Shown here piece by piece: positions 1 to 6,383 of a stretch of 13,890 nt of DNA. The notes beneath the pieces were generated by a model. That model had not been told where the DNA came from. It saw only the letters and a list, made by a program, of their open reading frames with translations, and ran no database searches. Origin of the DNA: an uncultured Bacteroidales bacterium (GTDB lineage: Bacteria > Bacteroidota > Bacteroidia > Bacteroidales > UBA932); assembly GCA_946616385.1 (NCBI GenBank), contig CAMOIZ010000020.1, forward strand, positions 1 through 13,890. The letters are read 5' to 3'. Numbering within the stretch: position 1 is the stretch's first letter; the number at the start of each line of letters is the position of its first letter. A program made the position numbers and the translations under genes.

Positions 1-557
1 CAGAGGCAGAAATCCAGCGCCGAAGATTCGCTGACTTCGACTATGGTCATCGGCCCGAAGGCGCAGTGCGGAGTGCCTGCAGGAATATAGAAAAACTGCC
101 CCGCACGCGGCTCGAGGGTGTTGAGCAACTTCACAGGATTGCCTTCCAGGCACTCGCTGTAGAGTTCGGAAGCGTCGGTGTCGCGGCGGAAGCCTATCAG
201 CAGCCGCGAACCCTTGCCGGCATTCGCAACATACCAGAGTTTTTCCTTGCCCAGATGGTCGTAGCGGTCGCGCGCGGTTTCATCGTCGGGGCTGACGCGC
301 AGAGGCATCTTCCCCTCAACCTTTATCCTGCGTATCTGGAAGGGAAACTGCTGCCCCCAGCCATCGAAAACGTGATCGCCGGTCAGACGGTCGAGATAGG
401 TCTCCATCAAGTCGCCGAGAGTGCTTCCGGCAAGCCAGCCGTCGTGGACGAAAGTATCGCGGTAGCCGAGGTCCGCCAGACGGAATTCCTCGCTGCCCCA
501 GGGGTATTTGTCTTCGATGCATGTAAGCCGGAAAGGGTAGAGTTTCTTTTCTTCCAT
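1..557 (-). CDS. Phosphomannose isomerase (type I)-like cupin, 3' end outside window
   Basis: Reads leftward from ATG at 557 and runs off the window edge after 185 codons, so the C-terminus is missing. The translation resembles type I mannose-6-phosphate isomerases: an N-terminal segment with WGSEEF, then FPFQIRRIKVEGKMPLRVSPDDE, GKEKLWYV, and the cupin strand FFYIPAGTPHC. In active enzymes (established for the family) zinc is held by Gln and His of QVHPDD, Glu of the KTEMWY-type strand and His of PAGTVH. Here the first motif reads RVSPDD and the second GKEKLWY, so three of four ligands appear replaced; only the His of PAGTPH remains. It may therefore be a non-catalytic or repurposed sugar-binding cupin rather than a true ManA. 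It is divergently transcribed from the dipeptidyl peptidase gene. I am confident of the family resemblance and less so of the function. Confidence 0.75.
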   Translation of the reverse strand, partial: MEEKKLYPFRLTCIEDKYPWGSEEFRLADLGYRDTFVHDGWLAGSTLGDLMETYLDRLTGDHVFDGWGQQFPFQIRRIKVEGKMPLRVSPDDETARDRYDHLGKEKLWYVANAGKGSRLLIGFRRDTDASELYSECLEGNPVKLLNTLEPRAGQFFYIPAGTPHCAFGPMTIVEVSESSALDFCL

Positions 558-579
558 AAATCTTTTCTGTTATCAAACG

Positions 580-587
580 CGAAGTTA
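580..587 (-). promoter_or_regulatory. Candidate -7 box for the ManA-like gene
   Basis: The minus strand reads TAACTTCG, one mismatch from the Bacteroidetes -7 consensus TAnnTTTG, 22 nt before the ATG at 557. The same octamer lies just before the ATG of the TPR-LuxR gene at 11257, which supports its being a real promoter element. No clear -33 TTTG was found. Confidence 0.45.
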
Positions 588-602
588 GTAATTTTTAATA
601 AC

Positions 603-610
603 TATATTTG
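603..610 (+). promoter_or_regulatory. Candidate -7 box for the DPP III operon
   Basis: TATATTTG matches the Bacteroidetes -7 consensus TAnnTTTG exactly, in an AT-rich gap between divergent genes. Only 6 nt separate it from the ATG at 617, so the transcript would begin at or next to the start codon (leaderless or nearly so). Confidence 0.55.
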
Positions 611-616
611 TATGTT

Positions 617-2644
617 ATGAAACAGTTAAAGATGTTGGTTATTGCAGCAGGGGCGGTGGCCGCAGCCGCCTGCACCCCTAAAGAGAACGCGTTCAAATAT
701 TCAATCGATTCCTTCGCCGACCTGCGCATAATGCGCTATCAGGTGCCGGGATGGGACGGGCTCTCGCTCTCCCAGAAGGAATATATCTACCACCTCAGCG
801 AGGCGGCGAAGGCCGGGCGGGACATCACCTGGGACCAGTACTGCCGTTTCAACCTCCCGGTACGCCACGCCATCGAGGCCATATTCGCGGATTATTCCGG
901 CGCCCGGGAAGGTCAGCAGTGGGAAGATTTCGTCGTCTATGCCAAGCGGGTGTTCTTCAGCAACGGCATCCATCACCATTATGCCGAAGACAAGTTCTTC
1001 CCTGCCTGCAGCGAGGATTACTTCGCAGGCCTGCTGAAGGATGTCTCGGAAGATGAAGGCCGATGGACCGGAGCGGAAGGCCTGGTCCTGACGAATCAGG
1101 AACTCCTGAAAGTCATTTACGACCCGGACATCTATCCGCAGCGCCGCTCTTCCAACAGCGCAGGCGACATTGTGGCCGAAAGCGCGGTGAATTTCTACGG
1201 CGAAGGCGTCACCCGCAAGGAAGTGGACGAATTCTATGATGCACAGGCGCTTGCCGGCGACAGGCATCCGGTTTCCTACGGCCTCAACAGCAAGGTGGTC
1301 AAGGAGGACGGCAAACTCGTGGAGAAGAAATGGATGGTGGGCGGAATCTATTCCTCCGCCATCGAACGCATCTGCTCCGAACTGCTCAAGGCCAGGGAGT
1401 TCGCCGAGAATGAGCTGCAGAAATCCGCCATCGACAAGCTCGTGGCCTACTACCGCAGCGGAGACCTCCGCACCTGGGACGAATACAATATCGAGTGGGT
1501 GCGCGACACCCTCGGCACAGTCGACTATGTTAACGGTTTCATCGAAGATTACGACGACCCGCTCGGCCGCAAGGCTACCTGGGAGGGGCTTGTCAACATC
1601 AAGGATGCAGCCGCCTCCGAGCGCACCGAAATCCTGAGCGCGAACGCCCAGTGGTTCGAGGATCACTCCCCCATCGACCCGCGTTTCCGCAAGAGTGAAT
1701 GCAAGGGCATCAGCGCGAAGGTGATCAACGCCGTGGCCCTCGCGGGAGCGACCTATCCTTCCACGCCCATCGGAATCAACCTCCCCAACGCCGACTGGAT
1801 TCGCAAGGAATACGGATCCAAGAGCGTCACCATCGCAAACATCACCCACGCATACAACGCAGCAGCCCTCGAGCAGCCCAACAGCGTGCTCGCCGAGTTC
1901 GCCTGGAACAAGGCGGAAATCGAGTTCGCAAAGAAGTTCGGCGACACTATGGACGAGATACACACCGACCTCCACGAATGTCTCGGACACGGCAGCGGCC
2001 AGCTTCTCCCGGGGGTTTCCTCGACTGCGCTCGGCGAGTACCAGAGCACGCTCGAAGAAGCCCGCGCCGACCTTTTCGGGCTCTACTACTGCGCCGATCC
2101 CAAGATGGTGGAACTCGGCATCGTGCCCGACAAGGATGCCTACAAGGCCGAATATGCCTCCTACATCCGCAACGGCATCATGACCCAGTTCACCCGCGTA
2201 GAACTCGGCAAGAAGAATACGGAAGCCCACATGCAGAACCGCAAACTCATAGCCGAGTGGTGCTACGAGAAAGGACTTGCAGGCAATGTGATAGAAAAGC
2301 GCGTGAGGGATGGCAAAACGTATTTTGTGGTGAACGACTACAAGGCTTTGAGGGGCCTGTTCGGCGAGCTGCTCGGAGAGATCCAGCGCATCAAGAGCGA
2401 AGGAGATTATGAAGCCGGGAAGGCCCTGGTGGAGACCTATGCAGTGAATATCGACCCCGAGCTTCACCGCGAGGTGCTCGAGCGCTACCAAAAACTGAAC
2501 CTCAAGCCTTACGGCGGATTCGTGAATCCCGACATCAAACCTGTCCTCGATGCAGCCGGCAAGGCCGTCGATTTTGAAATCAGCTATCCCGACGACTATC
2601 TGGGACAGATGCTCGAATATGGAATAAAATATCGTACTTTATGA
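617..2644 (+). CDS. Dipeptidyl peptidase III (peptidase family M49), lipoprotein
   Basis: A zinc exopeptidase predicted to remove dipeptides from the N-termini of short peptides. At 675 aa it matches the length of Bacteroides DPP III. The zinc site is complete: HECLGH at residues 453-458 (His453 and His458 bind zinc, Glu454 is the general base) and EEARAD at 480-485, whose second Glu (481) corresponds to the third ligand of the family. The N-terminus is a lipoprotein signal: MKQLK, a hydrophobic Ala-rich stretch and AAAC with Cys19, so the enzyme is probably anchored in the envelope. A TTG nine bases upstream (608) is in frame, but ATG 617 gives the cleaner signal peptide and fits the -7 box at 603-610. 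It is the first gene of an operon: its TGA overlaps the next ATG (ATGA). No typical Shine-Dalgarno is present. Confidence 0.93.
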   Translation: MKQLKMLVIAAGAVAAAACTPKENAFKYSIDSFADLRIMRYQVPGWDGLSLSQKEYIYHLSEAAKAGRDITWDQYCRFNLPVRHAIEAIFADYSGAREGQQWEDFVVYAKRVFFSNGIHHHYAEDKFFPACSEDYFAGLLKDVSEDEGRWTGAEGLVLTNQELLKVIYDPDIYPQRRSSNSAGDIVAESAVNFYGEGVTRKEVDEFYDAQALAGDRHPVSYGLNSKVVKEDGKLVEKKWMVGGIYSSAIERICSELLKAREFAENELQKSAIDKLVAYYRSGDLRTWDEYNIEWVRDTLGTVDYVNGFIEDYDDPLGRKATWEGLVNIKDAAASERTEILSANAQWFEDHSPIDPRFRKSECKGISAKVINAVALAGATYPSTPIGINLPNADWIRKEYGSKSVTIANITHAYNAAALEQPNSVLAEFAWNKAEIEFAKKFGDTMDEIHTDLHECLGHGSGQLLPGVSSTALGEYQSTLEEARADLFGLYYCADPKMVELGIVPDKDAYKAEYASYIRNGIMTQFTRVELGKKNTEAHMQNRKLIAEWCYEKGLAGNVIEKRVRDGKTYFVVNDYKALRGLFGELLGEIQRIKSEGDYEAGKALVETYAVNIDPELHREVLERYQKLNLKPYGGFVNPDIKPVLDAAGKAVDFEISYPDDYLGQMLEYGIKYRTL

Positions 2645-3216
2645 AAGGCATATACATTTTCCTGGCCGACGGTTTCGAAGATGTCGAGGCCCTTGGCACG
2701 AACGATGTCCTGCGCAGGGCAGGACTCATGACCACGCTCGTAGGCATAGGCGAAGAGCCCTTCGCCCAGACTTCCCACGGGGCCCTCGTGGGGGTGGAAG
2801 CCAATCTCCCATTCATGGAAATAGACCATGAGGGCACTACGGAAAAGGACGTTCTCATCTTCCCCGGAGGCATGCCCGGCAGCAAGAGCCTTGCCGCCTG
2901 CAAGCCCCTCATCGAGCTTATGCAGGAGCACTACGACGCCGGCGGCACCGTGGCGGCCATCTGCGCAGCTCCCGGCCTGGTACTCAGCCAGTTGAACGGG
3001 ATCGCAGGCGCCGAAGTCACTTGCTTCGACGGCTTTGAACCGTATCTCGAAAAAGCCGGTGCGCACTTCTCCCCCAAGAGCGCAATTTGCTCCGGGCGCA
3101 TCATTACCGGGCGCAGCGCCGGATGGGCCCTCGAGTTCGGCCTGAAAATTGTGGAGAAAGTACGTCCGGAGAAGGTGGACGAAGTGCGTCACGCCCTCTA
3201 CCTGAAAACCGAATAG
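2641..3216 (+). CDS. DJ-1/PfpI family protein (YajL/DJ-1-like)
   Basis: A 191-aa protein of the length and fold signature of DJ-1/ThiJ/PfpI proteins. Visible motifs: GFEDVEA at 11-17, whose Glu16 aligns with the conserved Glu18 of human DJ-1; the FPGG turn at 74-77; the nucleophile elbow AAICAAPG with Cys108 (equivalent to DJ-1 Cys106); and a C-terminal ITGRSAGWALEFGLKIVE segment that matches the DJ-1 C-terminal helix region. Family members act in oxidative stress defence, as chaperones or on reactive carbonyl products; which applies here cannot be told from sequence. Its start overlaps the DPP III stop (ATGA), indicating translational coupling, and the S4 gene follows after 1 nt. It has no signal peptide, so it is cytoplasmic although its operon partners are in the envelope. 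Confidence 0.9.
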   Translation: MKGIYIFLADGFEDVEALGTNDVLRRAGLMTTLVGIGEEPFAQTSHGALVGVEANLPFMEIDHEGTTEKDVLIFPGGMPGSKSLAACKPLIELMQEHYDAGGTVAAICAAPGLVLSQLNGIAGAEVTCFDGFEPYLEKAGAHFSPKSAICSGRIITGRSAGWALEFGLKIVEKVRPEKVDEVRHALYLKTE

Positions 3217-3217
3217 A

Positions 3218-3601
3218 ATGGAACTCAGACTCGACAAATACCTCTGGTGCATCCGCGTGTTCAAGACGCGTTCGGAGGCCACCGAAGCCTGCAAGGGCAA
3301 CAAGGTGCAGGTGAACGGAGTGCCCTCCAAACCCTCGAAAGAGGTGAAGGTCGGCGACATGCTCGTAATCCGCAAAGGGCCCGTGGAACTCACCTACCGG
3401 GTGAAGGCCGCGCTGCACGCCAGGGTTGGCGCCGCGCTCGTTCCGGAGTACGCCGAGAACCTCACGCCCGAGGCCGAACTGGACAAACTCCACGCTCCGA
3501 AGGAAGTATTCTTCGTGAAGCGCGACAAAGGGACCGGCCGTCCCACAAAGAAAGACCGCCGCACGCTGGACGCGCTGTGGGATGCCATGGAAGAAGATTA
3601 A
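3218..3601 (+). CDS. S4-domain RNA-binding protein, Hsp15 (HslR)-like
   Basis: A 127-aa protein beginning MELRLDKYLWCIRVFKTRSEA, the classic opening of an S4 RNA-binding domain (about residues 1-65, with VQVNGVPSKPSKEVKVGDML as the second half). A basic tail follows, including KRDKGTGRPTKKDRR at about 101-115. This matches heat-shock protein 15 (HslR), which in E. coli binds stalled 50S subunits carrying nascent chains to help recycle them; that role is transferred by family only. The ATG lies 1 nt after the DJ-1 stop, so it is clearly co-transcribed. The protein is cytoplasmic and has no membrane segment. Confidence 0.88.
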   Translation: MELRLDKYLWCIRVFKTRSEATEACKGNKVQVNGVPSKPSKEVKVGDMLVIRKGPVELTYRVKAALHARVGAALVPEYAENLTPEAELDKLHAPKEVFFVKRDKGTGRPTKKDRRTLDALWDAMEED

Positions 3602-3614
3602 ATACCTGAATATC

Positions 3615-4286
3615 ATGAATTTTGCCTGGATAATAATGATAGTGGTGATGGTGCTCTCCCTGATAGTGCAGCAGACCCTCACCAGCCGTTTCAAGAAATA
3701 CTCGAAAGTGGGCATCAGCCTAAGCGGTGCCGAAGTCTCCGCCAAGATGATGGCCGACAACGGCATCAACGACGTGCGCATCGGTTCGGTGAACGGACAG
3801 CTTACCGACCATTACGATCCTTCCAAGAAGGCCATCAATCTTTCCGATTCGGTGTACGCCCAGCGCAACATCGCCGCCGCGGCCGTCGCCGCCCACGAAA
3901 CGGGCCACTGCCTCCAGCATGCCCAGGGCTATGCACCGCTGAAGTTACGCAGCGCAATGGTGCCCGTGGTCAGTTTTGCAAACAACACCGTGCAGTGGGT
4001 GCTCCTCGCCGGGGTCATCTTCATCAATGTCTTCCCCGGCCTGCTGTGGATAGGTATCGCCCTCTTCGCACTCACCACCATCTTCAGTTTCGTGACGCTC
4101 CCCGTTGAGATTGATGCCAGCCGCAGGGCCATCGCCTGGCTGGAATCCTCCGGCATCGCCACCTACGAAACCCTCCCCATGGCGAAGGACGCCCTCAAGT
4201 GGGCCGCCTACACCTACGTCATCGCCGCCCTCGGCTCCCTCGCAACCCTCCTCTACTACATCGGCGTAGCCAGCAACCGGCGGTAG
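3615..4286 (+). CDS. YugP-type membrane zinc metallopeptidase
   Basis: A 223-aa integral membrane protein of the neutral zinc metallopeptidase family (Zn_peptidase_2, YugP type). Segments: one N-terminal helix (residues 1-20), a soluble domain with SGAEVSAKMM and INLSDSVYAQRN, the catalytic AAHETGHCLQH with HETGH at 94-98 (His94 and His98 bind zinc, Glu95 is the base), a hydrophobic block at roughly 122-163, the family motif LPVEIDASRRA with Glu165 as likely third ligand, and a final hydrophobic stretch near 195-217. The physiological substrate of this family is unknown. I chose ATG 3615 (13 nt after the S4 stop) because it places the hydrophobic helix at the N-terminus; an in-frame ATG at 3582 would overlap the S4 gene and add 11 residues not typical of the family. 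It is the last gene of the operon and is followed by the hairpin at 4330-4378. Confidence 0.9.
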   Translation: MNFAWIIMIVVMVLSLIVQQTLTSRFKKYSKVGISLSGAEVSAKMMADNGINDVRIGSVNGQLTDHYDPSKKAINLSDSVYAQRNIAAAAVAAHETGHCLQHAQGYAPLKLRSAMVPVVSFANNTVQWVLLAGVIFINVFPGLLWIGIALFALTTIFSFVTLPVEIDASRRAIAWLESSGIATYETLPMAKDALKWAAYTYVIAALGSLATLLYYIGVASNRR

Positions 4287-4290
4287 GCCG

Positions 4291-4414
4291 CCCTCCGCTG
4301 CCGGGCAGCCATCTTGCTGTATATCAATGTTTTACTGAAAACAAATCGCCGGAAAAAGGCGATTTGTTTTCAGTAAAATGCTATAGAACAATCACTTAGC
4401 TGCCCGCATCATAT
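4291..4414. repeat. Nested palindromic element, copy 1
   Basis: Outer inverted arms CGGGCAGC (4302-4309) and GCTGCCCG (4399-4406) enclose a perfect 21-bp inner hairpin (4330-4350 with 4358-4378). Spacers of exactly 20 nt lie on each side (4310-4329 and 4379-4398). CCCTCCG at 4291-4297, 4 nt after the upstream stop codon, also occurs 4 nt after the stop of the DUF418 remnant. TGCCCGCAnnATAT at 4401-4414 recurs at 9098-9111. The element at 8983-9090 has the same geometry. It fills most of the 185-nt gap between the zinc peptidase and etfB. Confidence 0.7.
4330..4378. terminator. Perfect 21-bp hairpin, likely bidirectional terminator
   Basis: The arms begin TTTTACTG and end CAGTAAAA, with loop GGAAAAA (4351-4357). 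All 21 pairs are Watson-Crick. It stands 43 nt after the stop of the zinc peptidase gene and upstream of the etfB promoter, the natural place to end the first operon. It has A/T-rich bases on the outer stem but no long free U-tract after it, so it is not a textbook intrinsic terminator. It also forms the core of the larger nested element. Confidence 0.65.
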
Positions 4415-4427
4415 TTAAATTTTTTGC

Positions 4428-4435
4428 TATATTTG
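4428..4435 (+). promoter_or_regulatory. Candidate -7 box for the etfBA-acyl-CoA dehydrogenase operon
   Basis: TATATTTG fits the TAnnTTTG consensus exactly. It follows a very AT-rich run (4411-4425) and lies 36 nt before the etfB ATG, leaving an AT-rich leader. A matching -33 TTTG at normal spacing is not evident. Confidence 0.6.
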
Positions 4436-4471
4436 TGAGCTGAATAGTATTTACTAAAACCTATTTAAATT

Positions 4472-5344
4472 ATGGAATATAAAATCATCGTGCTGGCCAA
4501 GCAGGTCCCGGACACGCGAAACGTGGGAAAGGATGCGATGACGGAGGCCGGCACAGTCAACAGGGCTGCACTTCCGGCCATCTTCAATCCCGATGACCTT
4601 CTCGCTCTCGAGCAAGCCCTCCAGATCAAAGACCAGAATCCCGGCACCAAGGTAGGCGTGCTTACCATGGGTCCTCCCCGCGCCGGCGAAATCATCCGCC
4701 AGGGGCTCTATCGCGGAGCCGACACCGGCTGGCTTCTTACCGACCGCCTCTTCGCAGGGGCTGACACCCTTGCAACTTCATACGCTCTTGCAACCGCAAT
4801 AAAGAAAATCGGCATGCCCGACATCATCATCGGCGGGCGCCAAGCAATCGACGGCGACACCGCCCAGGTGGGTCCCCAGGTCGCCCAGAAGCTCGGTCTC
4901 ACCCAGGTTACATACGCCGAAGAGATCCTTAAGATCGAAGACGGAAAGGCCACCATACGCCGTCATATCGACGGTGGCGTGGAGACCGTGGTCGCTCCCC
5001 TGCCGCTCGTGATCACCGTGAACGGCAGCGCCACCCCTTGCAGGCCCTGCAACGCCAAGCTCGTGATGAAGTACAAACGCGCCACCTGCCCGTCCGAAAG
5101 GCCTGCAGAGCCCGGAAAGTACGATTATCTTTACGAGCAGAAGCCCTACCTGAACCTCACCCAGTGGAGCGTCGCCGATGTCGACGGCGATCCGCAGCAG
5201 TGCGGAGGCGCAGGCTCTCCCACCAAGGTCAAGGCCGTGCAGAACATTGTCTTCCAGGCCAAGGAGAGCAAGACCCTGAGCGGCAGCGACGCCGACGTCG
5301 AAGGCCTGATCCAGGAATTGTTGAACGAAAAGATTATCGGGTAG
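4472..5344 (+). CDS. etfB: Electron transfer flavoprotein beta subunit
   Basis: A 290-aa EtfB. It opens MEYKIIVLAKQVPDT, carries the nucleotide-binding motif DGDTAQVGPQVA at 127-138, and continues with the PLPLVITVNGSA strand typical of the family. EtfB pairs with EtfA around one FAD, plus either AMP or a second FAD in bifurcating types, and moves electrons from flavoprotein dehydrogenases. It is longer than the common 250-260 aa form. In place of the usual C-terminal recognition-loop sequence it has TPCRPC (Cys190, Cys193), plus Cys206 and Cys244; whether these do anything is unknown. etfA follows after 4 nt and the acyl-CoA dehydrogenase after that, so the three most likely form one complex. 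Cytoplasmic. Confidence 0.93.
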   Translation: MEYKIIVLAKQVPDTRNVGKDAMTEAGTVNRAALPAIFNPDDLLALEQALQIKDQNPGTKVGVLTMGPPRAGEIIRQGLYRGADTGWLLTDRLFAGADTLATSYALATAIKKIGMPDIIIGGRQAIDGDTAQVGPQVAQKLGLTQVTYAEEILKIEDGKATIRRHIDGGVETVVAPLPLVITVNGSATPCRPCNAKLVMKYKRATCPSERPAEPGKYDYLYEQKPYLNLTQWSVADVDGDPQQCGGAGSPTKVKAVQNIVFQAKESKTLSGSDADVEGLIQELLNEKIIG

Positions 5345-5348
5345 AGCT

Positions 5349-6371
5349 ATGAAGAACGTATTCGTATATTGCGAGATCGAAGGCACCAGCGTTGCCGAAG
5401 TCTCCCAGGAACTCCTCACCAAAGGACGCAAACTCGCCAACCGCCTCGGAGTGCAGCTCCACGCAGTTGCAGCCGGCAGCGGCATCACCGGAAAGGTGGA
5501 AAGCCAGATCCTCCCCTACGGAGTGGACAAGCTCTTCATCTTCGACGCCCCCGGGCTCTTCCCGTACACCTCCGCGCCCCATACCGACATTCTGGTGAAC
5601 CTCTTCAAGGAAGAGCAGCCCCAGATCTGCCTGATGGGCGCTACCGTGATAGGCCGCGACCTCGGTCCGCGCGTCAGCTCCAGCCTTACCAGCGGCCTCA
5701 CCGCCGACTGCACCCAGCTTGAGATCGGCGACTACGAGGACATCAAGACCCACGAGAAATACACCGACCTCCTCTACCAGATCCGCCCTGCATTCGGAGG
5801 CAACATCGTCGCCACCATCGTGAATCCCGAGCACAGGCCCCAGATGGCTACGGTGCGCAGCGGAGTCATGCAGAAGCAGGTTCTGGACGAGAACTACAAG
5901 GGCGAGGTGGTAATAGCCGACGTCGACAGATACGTGCCCGCCGAGGCCTACGTGGTGAAGGTCATCGACCGTCACATCGAGGCCGCCAAGCACAACCTCA
6001 AGGGCTCCGCGATCGTGGTGGCCGGAGGTTACGGCGTGGGCAGCAAGGAAGGATTCGACATGCTCTTCACCCTCGCGAAGGAACTCCACGGCGAGGTCGG
6101 CGCCAGCCGCGCTGCGGTAGATGCCGGATTCGTCGACCACGACAGGCAGATAGGCCAGACGGGTGTCACCGTGCATCCCAAGGTCTACATCGCCTGCGGC
6201 ATCTCCGGACAGATACAGCACATCGCCGGCATGCGCGACAGCGGCATCATCATCTCCATCAACACCGATCCCGACGCCCCCATCAACAAGATCGCGGACT
6301 ACGTGATCATCGGCAAGGTGGAAGAGGTCGTGCCCAAACTCATCAAGTACTACAAGGCGAACAGCAAATAA
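5349..6371 (+). CDS. etfA: Electron transfer flavoprotein alpha subunit
   Basis: A 340-aa EtfA with the N-terminal alpha/beta domain (residues 1 to about 200) and the C-terminal FAD domain. The FAD-binding signatures are all present: VAGGYGVGS at 224-232, GASRAAVDAG at 251-260, RQIGQTG at 266-272 and ACGISGQIQH at 282-291. RPAFGGNI at 146-153 is another family block. It is the partner of EtfB, encoded 4 nt upstream, and the acyl-CoA dehydrogenase starts 12 nt after its stop. Electrons would pass from the dehydrogenase FAD to the EtfAB FAD. Whether the complex bifurcates electrons cannot be decided without structure-based alignment. Confidence 0.94.
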   Translation: MKNVFVYCEIEGTSVAEVSQELLTKGRKLANRLGVQLHAVAAGSGITGKVESQILPYGVDKLFIFDAPGLFPYTSAPHTDILVNLFKEEQPQICLMGATVIGRDLGPRVSSSLTSGLTADCTQLEIGDYEDIKTHEKYTDLLYQIRPAFGGNIVATIVNPEHRPQMATVRSGVMQKQVLDENYKGEVVIADVDRYVPAEAYVVKVIDRHIEAAKHNLKGSAIVVAGGYGVGSKEGFDMLFTLAKELHGEVGASRAAVDAGFVDHDRQIGQTGVTVHPKVYIACGISGQIQHIAGMRDSGIIISINTDPDAPINKIADYVIIGKVEEVVPKLIKYYKANSK

Positions 6372-6383
6372 ACCGAGCGAACT

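Noticed and set aside
608..616. Longer start codons (TTG 608, TTG 9728, TTG 11374, GTG 11852, TTG 12919)
   Set aside because: In each case an ATG shortly downstream gives a proper signal peptide or better spacing to a promoter box or ribosome site, so the longer readings were not used.
701..2491. A 596-codon open frame on the minus strand
   Set aside because: It is the antisense shadow of the DPP III gene, which has a full M49 motif set. GC-rich codon use keeps the opposite frame open; the translation shows low-complexity Val/Gly/Leu/His runs and no family motif.
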